A stretch of DNA of 64,000 bases, taken from assembly GCF_900101675.1 (NCBI RefSeq), contig NZ_FNKG01000001.1, forward strand, positions 496,001-560,000, given 5' to 3'. This DNA is from Curtobacterium sp. UNCCL20. Lineage in GTDB: Bacteria; Actinomycetota; Actinomycetes; Actinomycetales; Microbacteriaceae. Within the stretch, counting starts at the first letter, position 1, and the number at the start of each line of letters is the position of its first letter. Positions 51,614-60,242 of the stretch are shown here, piece by piece. Under the pieces are notes generated by a model, which was given only the letters and a program-made list of their open reading frames with translations, was not told the origin of the DNA and did not search any database. The position numbers and the translations under genes were made by a program.

Positions 51614-51832
51614 TTGGACCGATGAAGGGCGACGTGCAACCTGCCGTGCCTCCACCTCACTGCAGGACGCAAGCGATAGCCCGCCGCGAAAACGACGACA
51701 CCGAGCCCTCCGTTTATATCGCCGGTTTCGCTGCGGCGTTTGTGGTGATCGCTCTTCGCCAACCGCCGGCCCGGAGGCGATCGCCGGCGCGCGATTACAT
51801 TGTCGCCGCGGAGCGGGCTCGGTGGGCACCGC

Positions 51833-52765
51833 TCACAGGGTGCGTCCGGCGTTGGTGGTGAGCCAGCCGATGGGGTCGATCGGGGTGGTGCCGCCGAGCA
51901 TGACCTGCAGGTGCAGGTGCGCGCCGGTGCTGGCGCCGGTGTTGCCGACGAGGCCGACGAGCTGCCCCACGGCGACGCTCTGCCCGGCGTGCAGCGGTGA
52001 GGAGCCGAAGATCATGTGCGCGTAGAGGGTGGAGATGGTCTGCCCGTCGATTTGGTGGTCGATGATGACGTACTGGCCGTACTCCGAGTGGGTGCCCGAG
52101 ATCCGGACGGTGCCAGCGGCGACGGCGCCGATTGGGGTGCCGGCGCCGGGGGGGATGTCGGCGCCCTGGTGGATCGACGAGCACGCCCCGCACGGGGCGA
52201 GGCGGGGGCCGAACGGGGAGCTGACCCGGATGCTGCCGGCGATAGGCCAGCGGATATCGCCGGCGCCGGTGTTCACGATCGTCCCGGTGGGCGCGACCGC
52301 AGCCGTGCTGCTCGCCGCTGCCGTGGAGCTGTTCGTGGTGCTGGTGGTCGTCTTGGTGATCACCGGCTTCACGGCGGGCTTGGTGACGGTGTAGCCGTCC
52401 CGGTCGACGATCACCGTCAGCCCGGTCGCAGTGAAGCTCTGCCCAGCGGCGGCGGGGGTGCCGCCGGGCACGGCGACGGCGGGGCCGGTGGATGCTTGCG
52501 CGGGAAGCGCCGCGGCGGTGAACAGCGCCATCGCCGCAGCAGCACCGGTCAGCGGGATCGCCGCCAACGCCCGGGATCGGAGCGTCCGCGTCGGAGCGGG
52601 TGCGGGTGCGGCCACCGTCACGGCGGGCAGCGGCGGCTGACTCACAATAGTGGGGTTGTGGCGGCCGCGGGGCGGCCGCGGGGCGGGCATGGCGCGCTCG
52701 GCGGCGAGGGCTTCGCGGCGCGTCAGCGGCGTTGCAGTGGGGGTGTGGGGGTACTGCTGGGGCAC
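51833..52765 (-). CDS. M23 family metallopeptidase (LytM-like)
   Basis: 310 residues from GTG 52765 (GGAG upstream). A Pro-rich cytosolic start is followed by a membrane anchor or signal (AAIPLTGAAAAMALFTAAALPAQA) and a Thr/Ser-rich linker. The C-terminal domain has SSIHQGADIPPGAGTPI and GASTGAHLHLQVM, the H...HxH zinc ligands of lysostaphin/LytM endopeptidases. It should cut peptidoglycan cross-links. Such genes are often found in actinobacterial copper islands, but the link to copper is not explained. Confidence 0.87.
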   Translation of the reverse strand: MPQQYPHTPTATPLTRREALAAERAMPAPRPPRGRHNPTIVSQPPLPAVTVAAPAPAPTRTLRSRALAAIPLTGAAAAMALFTAAALPAQASTGPAVAVPGGTPAAAGQSFTATGLTVIVDRDGYTVTKPAVKPVITKTTTSTTNSSTAAASSTAAVAPTGTIVNTGAGDIRWPIAGSIRVSSPFGPRLAPCGACSSIHQGADIPPGAGTPIGAVAAGTVRISGTHSEYGQYVIIDHQIDGQTISTLYAHMIFGSSPLHAGQSVAVGQLVGLVGNTGASTGAHLHLQVMLGGTTPIDPIGWLTTNAGRTL

Positions 52766-52910
52766 AGGCAGGCTCCAAGAAAGACGGCGGACGGGGTGAT
52801 CCCGTAAGAAGAGTCGGGGCCGCTCGGCGGGGTGCTCGAGCGGGAGAGGGAGAAGGCCGGTCGCGGGTCGCGGCAGGGAGGGGGGACACCGCCGTGACCC
52901 GCGGCCGGGG

Positions 52911-53513
52911 TCACATCGACGCGAGCATGTCCTTCATCTGGTTGATCTGCTCGGTCTGGCTCGACACGATCGACTTCGCCATCGCGACCGCGTCGGTGTT
53001 CTTGCCCTTGTCGACTTCGGTCCCCGCCATGTCGACGGCGCTGGTGTGGTGCTCGACCATCTGCTGCAGGAACAGTTTCCCGGCGTCCGCCGGGGAGGCG
53101 CTGTCGAGGGCGTCCATGTCGGAGTCGGACATCATCCCCGACATCGAGGAGTGGTCCATCCCCGACATGCCGGAGGCCTCGGTGGGCTCATCCCACTGCT
53201 TTAGCCAGCTGGTCAACGACGTGATCTCCGGGCCCTGTTCCGCCTTGATCTGCTTGGCGAGAGTGACGACGTCAGCGTCCACGTCGGAGCCCTTGGCGAG
53301 GAGCATGTCGCTCATCTCGACGGCCTGCTTGTGGTGCGGCAGCATCTGCTGCGCGAACATGACGTCTTGGTCGTTGTGCGCCGACGCCGCCGACGAGGAC
53401 GACGAGGAGGAGTTGTCCGAGGAGCCGGCGTTGTTGGTGGAGCAGCCGGCGAGGGTGAGGCCGATGGTGAGGGCGGCGGCGGCCGCGAGGGTGCGCGTGA
53501 TGGTGGTGTTCAT
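52911..53513 (-). CDS. DUF305 lipoprotein, probable metal-binding
   Basis: 200 residues. LTIGLTLAGCSTN is a lipobox, followed by a Ser-rich linker. Two similar helical units each carry an HH pair (QQMLPHHKQAVEMSDMLL and QQMVEHHTSAVDMAGTEV), the DUF305 signature. Between them is a Met/His stretch (ASGMSGMDHSSMSGMMSDSDMD). DUF305 proteins accompany copper and silver resistance and may bind or pass Cu(I) outside the membrane. LspA at 50414 could process it. Confidence 0.88.
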   Translation of the reverse strand: MNTTITRTLAAAAALTIGLTLAGCSTNNAGSSDNSSSSSSSAASAHNDQDVMFAQQMLPHHKQAVEMSDMLLAKGSDVDADVVTLAKQIKAEQGPEITSLTSWLKQWDEPTEASGMSGMDHSSMSGMMSDSDMDALDSASPADAGKLFLQQMVEHHTSAVDMAGTEVDKGKNTDAVAMAKSIVSSQTEQINQMKDMLASM

Positions 53514-53544
53514 GGATCCGTTCCCGTGAATGCGTCAGGTGTTC

Positions 53545-53608
53545 CGGGCAGGCGAATACCTGCCCGTGTTCTGGGCAGGCGGGAGCTTCCGAAGGGAGCG
53601 CTCCCGCC
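53545..53608. terminator. two hairpins between DUF305 and DUF6153 genes
   Basis: CGGGCAGG/CCTGCCCG (loop 6) and GGCGGGAGC/GCTCCCGCC (loop 13), both perfect, fill the gap just after the DUF6153 gene on the minus strand. Confidence 0.6.
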
Positions 53609-53617
53609 GGGGATGGA

Positions 53618-54079
53618 TCAGATACGGATGATCTGCAGCGCCGTCAGTGATGGCGGCTTGGGTGCCGCGACGCGTCGTGCGACACGCTCCCCGAGGGCGA
53701 GGAGGCGTGCGAGGATGTAGAGGACTCCGTCGTTCCGGGCGCGCAGCAGCGCCCACGCGAACAGGGCGATCGTCAGCGCGCAGGCCATTCCCATCAGGGA
53801 GCACATGAGCGCGCACAGGCCGCCATCGCAGCCGGCGTCACTGAGTACGCTCATCACCGCGCCAGCCGGCGCGGCAGCGTGGCCATCGTGTCCGGCTGCG
53901 TCGCTGTGGGCGTGTTCGGCCGTCATGCTCGACGTGGCGGTCATGGCGTGCTCGCCGGTGGTCGCGTGGCCGAGCATGCTGTGCATCAGGACCGTGAACC
54001 CGACCAGCAGCAGCAACGCCAGCACCGCCGTGGCCTGCAGCAGCAGGCGGCGGCGCGTGGTGTTCGCGGTGGTGAGCAT
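53618..54079 (-). CDS. DUF6153 family membrane protein
   Basis: 153 residues. An N-terminal helix (LLLQATAVLALLLLVGFTVLM) is followed by a His/Met-rich extracytoplasmic stretch (HSMLGHATTGEHAMTATSSMTAEHAHSDAAGHDGH), then CDGGLCALMCSLMGMACALTIALFAW with four cysteines entering a second helix. The layout suggests Cu(I) binding at the membrane. The function is unknown; such proteins occur with DUF305 and CsoR in actinobacteria. Confidence 0.78.
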   Translation of the reverse strand: MLTTANTTRRRLLLQATAVLALLLLVGFTVLMHSMLGHATTGEHAMTATSSMTAEHAHSDAAGHDGHAAAPAGAVMSVLSDAGCDGGLCALMCSLMGMACALTIALFAWALLRARNDGVLYILARLLALGERVARRVAAPKPPSLTALQIIRI

Positions 54080-54174
54080 GCGGATCCGTACTGATGGCTG
54101 GTCGGGGTGCGGGTTCTATGGTGCAGGACGAGCGCTGAGAGGACAACCGCCCCGTCTGGTGGGCGGGGAGCTGG

Positions 54175-54489
54175 TTAGGCGCGCACGAGGCGGGCGATCG
54201 CGTCGGAGGCTTCCTTAAGCTTCACCGCGGCCGCGTTGCCGCCTTCGGCGACGGCGTCGGTGACGCAGTGCGCGAGGTGGTCATCCAGCAGGCCGAGCGC
54301 GACGGATTGCAGCGCCTTCGTCATCGCGGACACCTGGGTGAGGATGTCGATGCAGTACTGCTCCTCATCGACCATCCGCTGCAGGCCGCGGGCCTGCCCC
54401 TCGATGCGACGCAACCGTTTGAGGTAGTCGTCCTTCGCGGTGATGTACCCGTGGTGGTGCTCTGCTGCGGGCGCGGTGGTGTCGGTCAT
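54175..54489 (-). CDS. csoR: CsoR family copper-sensing repressor
   Basis: 104 residues from ATG 54489. RRIEGQARGLQRMVDEEQYCIDILTQVSAMTKALQSVALGLLDDHLAHC gives the all-helical CsoR/RcnR fold with the Cu(I) ligands Cys (QYC), His (DDHL) and Cys (AHC). An extra HHH occurs near the N-terminus. It binds GC-rich palindromes with TACCCC arms, two of which lie at 55278-55294 and 57796-57810. A weak ACCGTTTACGGT repeat sits just upstream of its own start. Confidence 0.92.
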   Translation of the reverse strand: MTDTTAPAAEHHHGYITAKDDYLKRLRRIEGQARGLQRMVDEEQYCIDILTQVSAMTKALQSVALGLLDDHLAHCVTDAVAEGGNAAAVKLKEASDAIARLVRA

Positions 54490-54527
54490 GGACGCTCCTC
54501 GGGGTTCACCGTTTACGGTAGCGGCGC

Positions 54528-55205
54528 TCATGACGCCGTGGACCAATCGAACGGGGCCGGCGCGATCGGGGTGCCGGACCCGCGGGTGATGACGATCGCG
54601 ATGTCCTGCTGATCCTCGAGTCGCAGTTTTGGCAACGGTGTCGACGTCCGCTCACCGTCGACGAACACTGCGACTTGCCGGTCGTTCTTCCCGTCGACGT
54701 ACCCGCCGACCTGCCCGTCGCGGAGGGCGACGTTCCACTCGGTGAAGAGCTGTCCGAGGGTGAATGGCTGCACCTTCGCGGATTCGACGTGCACGATGCC
54801 GGAGGTGTCGTGGGTGTGCAGTGCGGACATGCCGCCCTGCTGCACGTCGACGCCGATGTTCGCCGGCACCGCCACCGGCTTCCCGTCCACCGACACGGAC
54901 AGGTGCTGATGGGTGTGCAGCGCCGCGCCTTCCATCCCGGCCACCTCGAGCCCGGCAGCCTTTGCCCGCGCCGCCGCATCCGCGGGGGCCAGCCACGGCG
55001 GGGCCGCCGTCACCCCGGACGCTGTCGGTGCCGTGTCGTCGCCACGGGTCAGGGCGGTGACCGTGATCGTGGTGACCGCGGCGAGGACGACGACCACGGC
55101 GGCGCCCAGCAGCCACCACCGGCGGGTGCGACTGCGCTGCTGTTCCGCTCTGCGGTCAGCGGCTTTCCGCCGCGCCTCTTCGCGCCGATCAGTTCTACTC
55201 GCCAT
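54528..55205 (-). CDS. membrane-anchored His-rich protein of unknown function
   Basis: 225 residues from ATG 55205 (AAGAGGA upstream). A basic cytosolic start is followed by one membrane helix (RWWLLGAAVVVVLAAVTTITVTAL). The outer domain has HTHQHLSVSVDG, SALHTHDTSGIVHVES and FTLGQLFTEW, a pattern seen in a widespread unnamed family with HxHxH and LHTHD motifs. It probably binds a metal outside the membrane. A fragment of a second copy remains at 48210-48353. It precedes csoR on the same strand and is divergent from copZ-copA. Confidence 0.75.
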   Translation of the reverse strand: MASRTDRREEARRKAADRRAEQQRSRTRRWWLLGAAVVVVLAAVTTITVTALTRGDDTAPTASGVTAAPPWLAPADAAARAKAAGLEVAGMEGAALHTHQHLSVSVDGKPVAVPANIGVDVQQGGMSALHTHDTSGIVHVESAKVQPFTLGQLFTEWNVALRDGQVGGYVDGKNDRQVAVFVDGERTSTPLPKLRLEDQQDIAIVITRGSGTPIAPAPFDWSTAS

Positions 55206-55264
55206 CACGTCCTCTTTCCGGGTGCCGGTTCGGCGGATTGGGAACACATCCGCCCGACCGGCGT

Positions 55265-55294
55265 TACACTCGCTACAGTACCCCCCTAGGGTAC
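55265..55294 (+). promoter_or_regulatory. CsoR-controlled promoter of copZ-copA
   Basis: TACACT at 55265-55270 fits a -10 element. GTACCC, CCCTA, GGGTAC (55278-55294) form the G/C-tract inverted repeat typical of CsoR operators just downstream. Confidence 0.75.
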
Positions 55295-55327
55295 CTGATG
55301 AACGTGAACGACGAAGGGATCACCACG

Positions 55328-55555
55328 ATGAGCGAGCAGCTGACGAACACGTACGGCATCACGGGCATGACGTGCGGGCACTGCGTGATGAGCGTCAACG
55401 AGGAGCTCGCCGCCGTGCCGGGCGTCATGGACGTGACGATCGACCTCAATGTCGGCGGTGTCTCCACCGCCCGGGTGACCAGCACCCGCGACCTGCCGCA
55501 GGAGGAAGTCTCCGCCGCTGTGGAGGAGGCCGGCTACACGTTGGTCGCATCATGA
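55328..55555 (+). CDS. copZ: copper chaperone CopZ (heavy-metal-associated domain)
   Basis: 75 residues from ATG 55328, chosen for AAGGGA upstream and normal CopZ length; ATG 55298 would add ten residues. YGITGMTCGHCVMSVNEELAAVPGV is the metal-binding MxCxxC loop and first helix. It passes Cu(I) to the ATPase encoded next. The stop overlaps the copA start (ATGA). Confidence 0.92.
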   Translation: MSEQLTNTYGITGMTCGHCVMSVNEELAAVPGVMDVTIDLNVGGVSTARVTSTRDLPQEEVSAAVEEAGYTLVAS

Positions 55556-57744
55556 CAACGACCAGCACACCGCCGGTTGAGCTGACGATCGAGGGCATGA
55601 CGTGCGCGTCGTGCGCGAACCGCATCGAGCGGAAGCTGAACAAGCTGCCCGGCGTGACCGCGAGCGTGAACTACGCCACGGAAAGCGCCTCCGTCACGTT
55701 GCCTGCGGACCTCGCCGTCGATGACGCGATCCGCACCGTTGAAACTGCCGGGTACGGCGCGCACCTGCCCGAACCGGCTGGTGGGGACACCGACGAGCTC
55801 GCGCCGCTGCGGCGGCGCCTGATCGTGTCCACGGTGCTCGCCGTGCCGGTGGTGGCGCTGTCGATGATCCCGGTGTTGCAGTTCCCGGGGTGGCAGTGGG
55901 CCGTCCTGGTGTTGGCGCTGCCGGTCGCCGGGTGGGGTGCGTGGCCGTTCCACCGTGCCGCCGCGATCAACGCCCGGCACGGGGCCGCGACGATGGACAC
56001 CCTCGTCAGCGTCGGCGTCGCCGCCGCGACCGTGTGGTCCGTGTGGGCGCTCGTGTTCGGCGGCGCCGGGCACCTCGGGATGCGGATGGCGTTCTCCTGG
56101 TTCCCGCACCCGGGCGCGGCTCCGGAGCCGTACTTCGAAGTCGCTGCCGCGGTGACGGTGTTCCTTCTCGCAGGCCGGTACTTCGAGGCCCGCGCAAAGG
56201 ACCGCTCCGGCGCCGCTCTGCAAGCACTCCTGGCGTTGGGCGCACCGACGGCCCGGGTGCTCCGGGACGGTGTCGAGACCGAGGTGCCGACCGCGGCACT
56301 GCAGGTTGGGGACCGGTTCGTGGTCCGTCCCGGTGGACGCATCGCCACCGACGGGACCATCGTCGATGGCACGAGCGCGATCGACACCAGCGTGATGACC
56401 GGTGAAGCGGTCCCCGTCGAGGTTGGACCCGGCGACACCGTCACCGGCGCGACCGTGAACGTTGGCGGCCGACTCATCGTCGAAGCCACCCGCGTCGGCC
56501 AGGACACGGAGCTTGCCCGCATCGGCCGGCTTGTCGTGTCCGCGCAGACCGGCAAGGCCGAGGTGCAGCGCCTCGCCGACCAGGTCTCCGCCGTGTTCGT
56601 CCCGATCGTCATGGGCCTGGCGGTGCTGACTCTCATCGGGTGGCTGCTACTCACCGGCGACGTGCAAGCCGCGTTCACCGCCGCTGTTGCGACCCTGGTG
56701 ATCGCCTGCCCCTGCGCCCTGGGGCTGGCAACTCCGACCGCGCTGCTCGTGGGCACCGGACGGGGCTCCCAGCTCGGGATCCTCATCCGCGGACCCCAGG
56801 TCCTCGAGGCCACCCGCCGGATCGACACCGTCGTACTCGACAAGACCGGGACCGTCACCACCGGCAGGATGAGCGTCCACCGGGTCACCGCCGTCGGCGG
56901 GGAAACCGACACCCGGGTGCTCGCCCTCGCCGCCGCCGCGGAAGCAGGATCAGAACACCCGATCGCCCGCGCCATCACCGCCGCTGCCACCGACCATCCG
57001 ACCGTGGACACGTTCCAGTCCACCGCCGGGCTTGGCGTCCAAGCCGTCGTCGACGGCACCCTCGTGCTGGTTGGCCGTCCCGCCTGGTTGACCAACCAGT
57101 GGGCCGTCACCATCCCGGAGGCGGTCACGGACGCGGTCCGGACTGCGGAACGTGGCGGCGCGACCGCGGTCGTTGTTGCGTGGGACGGCGCAGCCCGCGG
57201 CGTCATCAGCGTCGCGGATACCATCGCGCCGACCAGCCCGGACGCGATCCGACGCCTGCACGACATGGGGCTGCGCACGATCATGCTCACCGGTGACGCC
57301 GAAGACGTCGCTCGGACGGTCGCAGCCCAGGTTGGCATCGACGACGTCGAAGCTGAGGTGCGACCCGAAGACAAGTACCGGACCGTCATCCGGCTGCAGG
57401 AGCAGGGCCGGTCCGTGGCGATGATCGGCGACGGCGTCAACGACGCCGCCGCTCTCGCCGCCGCGGACCTCGGGATCGCGATGGGCAGCGGCACCGACGC
57501 GGCCATGGAAGCCGCCGACATCACCCTCATCCGCGCCGACCTGAGCGCCGCCGCGGACGCGATCGCGCTCGCCCGCCGCACCCTCGGCACGATCAAGGTG
57601 AACCTGTTTTGGGCCTTCGCCTACAACGTCGCCGCCATCCCGCTCGCGATGGTCGGCCTGCTGAACCCGATGATCGCCGGCGCCGCGATGGCACTGTCCT
57701 CCGTGTTCGTTGTCAGCAACAGCCTGCGGCTGCGCAGGTTCTAG
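55552..57744 (+). CDS. copA: copper-translocating P1B-type ATPase
   Basis: 730 residues. An N-terminal metal-binding domain (IEGMTCASCANRIERKL) precedes eight membrane segments. TGEAVP is the actuator loop, IACPCALGLATPTALLVGTG the CPC channel motif, VVLDKTGTVTTG the phosphorylation site, SEHPIARA the HP motif and MIGDGVNDAAAL the hinge. It pumps Cu(I) out of the cytosol with ATP. It is coupled to copZ and under CsoR control. Confidence 0.95.
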   Translation: MTTTSTPPVELTIEGMTCASCANRIERKLNKLPGVTASVNYATESASVTLPADLAVDDAIRTVETAGYGAHLPEPAGGDTDELAPLRRRLIVSTVLAVPVVALSMIPVLQFPGWQWAVLVLALPVAGWGAWPFHRAAAINARHGAATMDTLVSVGVAAATVWSVWALVFGGAGHLGMRMAFSWFPHPGAAPEPYFEVAAAVTVFLLAGRYFEARAKDRSGAALQALLALGAPTARVLRDGVETEVPTAALQVGDRFVVRPGGRIATDGTIVDGTSAIDTSVMTGEAVPVEVGPGDTVTGATVNVGGRLIVEATRVGQDTELARIGRLVVSAQTGKAEVQRLADQVSAVFVPIVMGLAVLTLIGWLLLTGDVQAAFTAAVATLVIACPCALGLATPTALLVGTGRGSQLGILIRGPQVLEATRRIDTVVLDKTGTVTTGRMSVHRVTAVGGETDTRVLALAAAAEAGSEHPIARAITAAATDHPTVDTFQSTAGLGVQAVVDGTLVLVGRPAWLTNQWAVTIPEAVTDAVRTAERGGATAVVVAWDGAARGVISVADTIAPTSPDAIRRLHDMGLRTIMLTGDAEDVARTVAAQVGIDDVEAEVRPEDKYRTVIRLQEQGRSVAMIGDGVNDAAALAAADLGIAMGSGTDAAMEAADITLIRADLSAAADAIALARRTLGTIKVNLFWAFAYNVAAIPLAMVGLLNPMIAGAAMALSSVFVVSNSLRLRRF

Positions 57745-57780
57745 CCCAGCTGACCGGCGGACACCGGGCCGCCGCCCGCC

Positions 57781-57810
57781 TACACTCGCCCGAAGTACCC
57801 CTCCGGGGTA
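57781..57810 (+). promoter_or_regulatory. second CsoR-type promoter/operator, before the nuo-like operon
   Basis: TACACT at 57781-57786, then TACCCC, TCC, GGGGTA at 57796-57810. Sequence and spacing copy the copZ promoter (both read TACACTCGC...AGTACCCC). It starts 37 bp after the copA stop and 24 bp before nuoA-like, so the complex I-like genes are probably induced by copper. Confidence 0.72.
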
Positions 57811-57833
57811 TGCAAAGCTGGAAAGGGGATCGA

Positions 57834-58184
57834 ATGTCTGGGTACATCACCATCGGCATCGTGCTCGGCATCGCGCTCCTCGGCATCGCCGGTCTGGTGC
57901 TGCTGTCTCGAGCGACGGCGGTCGCTCCGGTCCGTAAGGACGTGCTGCCGTTCGGGTCCGGGTGGGATCTTCAGGAACATGCGCTCTCGCGCTTCCACAC
58001 CCGCTGGTACCCGATGACGTTGGTGTTCCTCGCGTTCGACGTGGAGATGCTGTTCATGTACCCGTGGGCTGTGGTCGTCGCGCAGATGGGTGCAGAAGCG
58101 GTCATCGAAATGTTCGTCTTCCTCGGGGTGCTCCTGGCAGGTGTCGTCTGGGCCTGGCGGGAGGGCGCGTTCCGATGGGTGTGA
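57834..58184 (+). CDS. nuoA: NuoA-like subunit (complex I membrane arm)
   Basis: 116 residues, ATG after GAAAGGGGA. Three membrane helices. FHTRWYPMTLVFLAFDVEMLFMYPWAVV matches the conserved FHxRFYxxALxFxxFDxExxFLYPWA of NuoA, including the Asp/Glu pair. In complex I this subunit lies at the junction of membrane arm and Q module. It is the first gene of the operon and overlaps the next by 10 bp. Confidence 0.88.
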   Translation: MSGYITIGIVLGIALLGIAGLVLLSRATAVAPVRKDVLPFGSGWDLQEHALSRFHTRWYPMTLVFLAFDVEMLFMYPWAVVVAQMGAEAVIEMFVFLGVLLAGVVWAWREGAFRWV

Positions 58185-59317
58185 CCACCGGTCAGAACCG
58201 AATTCTCATGCATGTGCTCCTCGTCGAGGTCCCCGGGAACAGCGCGGTTCGAATGGGAGTGGAAGCAGCGATTGCGGCTGCCGGGCACGTCCTTGCCGTC
58301 CACCCGGCCGAGAGCGACGTCTTGCTCGTGTGCGGAACACCCGGACCAGAGCTGCATGCCGTCATCGACCGTGTGTGGGACCAGATGCCCTACCCGAAGC
58401 ACCGGGCAATGCTCACCAGCCTCGAGGAGATCGGCACGGTTTTCACGACTTCGCAGGAAGCACTCGCGGACCGACGTGTACAGCGCTCCTCGGCCCGCGA
58501 GGACGCGATCGGCCACACCGATGGCCGGGACTCCGAGGAAGACGAACACCCGAACCATGAGCACTCGGGGAACACCGACGACGCCGGCGACGCCGATGAG
58601 TTGATGCAGGACCACAACATGACCATGGGCGGTCACGACCACATGTCGATGGATCACATGTCGATGAGCGGTCCGGGCGGCTACCCACTCGCCGACGGTG
58701 CGGATGACCGGGACGGGCTGGAGATGGACGTGCTGCACCGGCGACTCGGTCCGATCCTGCCGGTGTGGGCAGCTGGCGTCGTCCTGGACGTGACGCTCGC
58801 CGGCGACACCATCACCGACGCCTCTGCTTCGATCGTCGACGTCGACGTCGACGATCACGGGCGGGCGGAATCACAGAACGGGGCGGTCTTCGCGCTCGAC
58901 CAGGCCGCCCAGGTGCTCACTCTCGCCGGATGGGGTACCGCTGCAGCCAGGACGCTCCGCGTGCGGGATCTTGCCGTGACCGGCCGTCTCAAGCAGGCGC
59001 GGGAGCGCATTCGGCCGCTGATCCGCCGGATCGAGCGATCCGTGCTGCTCCGCTGGTCTCTGCGCGGTCTCCAGGTTAGACCTGACGTTGACGTCCGCAC
59101 GGTCCTCCTCGCTCGCCTCGAGCGCGCAGACGCCGCGCTCAACGGACGTTACTTCGAGCCGGAGCCGGTCACGTCGGTAGATGAGATCCCGGCCCTGGTC
59201 AAAGGACGCGACATTGGCAGCGCCCGCCTGGTCGTCGCCGCGCTCAGCGTGCACCCCAGCCGTCGCACGGACACCACCGATCAGGCCGGCACGACGAAAC
59301 GGCACCAGCATGGTTGA
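58175..59317 (+). CDS. NuoB/NuoD-like fusion protein with His/Met-rich linker, lacking Fe-S cysteines
   Basis: 380 residues from ATG 58175 (ATG 58208 also possible). Residues 14-80 (LLVEVPGNS... SDVLLVCGTPGPELHAVIDRVWDQMPYPKH) follow the NuoB pattern DVxIVxGTxxxxxxPxxxRxYDQMPxPK, but the four N2-cluster cysteines are missing; the only Cys is C53. Residues 121-165 form an acidic His/Met linker (HPNHEHSGN, HNMTMGGHDHMSMDHMSM). Residues 188-225 (HRRLGPILPVWAAGVVLDVTLAGDTITDA) resemble the NuoD start GPxHPxxHGVxRxxLxLDGE without its histidines. The rest is Arg/Leu-rich. I infer a degenerate Q-module substitute that may bind copper. No known name. Confidence 0.7.
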   Translation: MGVTTGQNRILMHVLLVEVPGNSAVRMGVEAAIAAAGHVLAVHPAESDVLLVCGTPGPELHAVIDRVWDQMPYPKHRAMLTSLEEIGTVFTTSQEALADRRVQRSSAREDAIGHTDGRDSEEDEHPNHEHSGNTDDAGDADELMQDHNMTMGGHDHMSMDHMSMSGPGGYPLADGADDRDGLEMDVLHRRLGPILPVWAAGVVLDVTLAGDTITDASASIVDVDVDDHGRAESQNGAVFALDQAAQVLTLAGWGTAAARTLRVRDLAVTGRLKQARERIRPLIRRIERSVLLRWSLRGLQVRPDVDVRTVLLARLERADAALNGRYFEPEPVTSVDEIPALVKGRDIGSARLVVAALSVHPSRRTDTTDQAGTTKRHQHG

Positions 59318-60242
59318 TGTCGGAAACGCCGTCTGGGCGCTCATCCTGCCCGGCGTCGTCCTCGTCCTCGCCATAGCGACAGCCAGCAGCAACGCCGTCC
59401 TGGCCGCACGGGACCGCGGGACACCGTTGCAGGCTGCGGTCCTCTCGCCGTTCCGGGAAACCGGCCGGCTCCTCCGTCAGCAACGTCGATCCGTGCTTGG
59501 TGCGGACTCCCTCCTGTGGCGGATCGGTGGGTCGGGGCTGATTGTCGCTGCGTTCCTCGCCGCCCTCGCCGTCCCCGTCGGCGCACTCGTACCGCTGGAC
59601 ATCCCAGTTGGTGTGGTGTGGTTCAACGCCGTCGACGTGTCCCTGTGGGCCTTGTGGTGGCTGCTCGGGTGGGGCGGCAACAGCGTGCACCCGCTGATCG
59701 GCGGGTATCGGTTCCTGGCGCAGGCTCTGGCGTACGAGATCCCGCTGATGTTCGCCCTGACCGCCCCCGCCATCGGTGCGCAAAGTCTCCGGCTGACGGA
59801 CGTAGTCACGGCGCAGCAACCGATCTGGTTCGCCCTGACGATGCCGGTGGCGTTCATCGTCTACTGCGCCTCGGTGACTGCGTTCTCCGCGTGGGGTCCG
59901 TTCGCTCTTCCCGCCGGTACAGACATCGCCGGTGGTGTCGTCGGGGAACTCTCCGGCGTCGACCGGCTGCTCGTTCTCGCCGGCAGATGGTGTCTGCTCG
60001 TCGCGGGCGCCGCGTTCGCCGTGCCGATGTTCCTCGGCGGCGGGGCCGGTCCGTTGCTTCCGTCGGCGCTGTGGGTGCTGGTGAAGACGTGTGCGCTGCT
60101 CGCCGTGTTCCTGCTGCTCGGACGTGCGATGCCCGCGATCCGGCCGCAGCGGCTCGCGGAGCTGGGCTGGGTCCTTGTGTTGCCGTTGGTCCTGCTGCAG
60201 CTGCTGGTCACGTCGGTGCTGACCGTGATGGGAAAGGGATGA
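59310..60242 (+). CDS. nuoH: NuoH-like subunit
   Basis: 310 residues with about eight membrane segments. GWGGNSVHPLIGGYRFLAQALAYEIPLMFAL matches the NuoH signature GWxSNSKYxLLGxLRxxAQxxSYE. The acidic quinone-channel stretch (usually PEAESELVAGYxxEYSG) reads PAGTDIAGGVVGELSGVD, so several conserved Glu residues are lost. In complex I, NuoH forms the quinone chamber floor. ATG overlaps the preceding gene by 8 bp. Confidence 0.87.
   Translation: MVDVGNAVWALILPGVVLVLAIATASSNAVLAARDRGTPLQAAVLSPFRETGRLLRQQRRSVLGADSLLWRIGGSGLIVAAFLAALAVPVGALVPLDIPVGVVWFNAVDVSLWALWWLLGWGGNSVHPLIGGYRFLAQALAYEIPLMFALTAPAIGAQSLRLTDVVTAQQPIWFALTMPVAFIVYCASVTAFSAWGPFALPAGTDIAGGVVGELSGVDRLLVLAGRWCLLVAGAAFAVPMFLGGGAGPLLPSALWVLVKTCALLAVFLLLGRAMPAIRPQRLAELGWVLVLPLVLLQLLVTSVLTVMGKG

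Noticed and set aside
51535-51832. Possible small gene in the gap upstream of cadD
   Set aside because: Frames lack start signals and recognisable sequence; only the CmtR-type operator is supported.
58175-59317. Calling the gene a normal nuoB
   Set aside because: All N2-cluster cysteines are missing, the protein is twice as long, and a His/Met linker and NuoD-like part follow.
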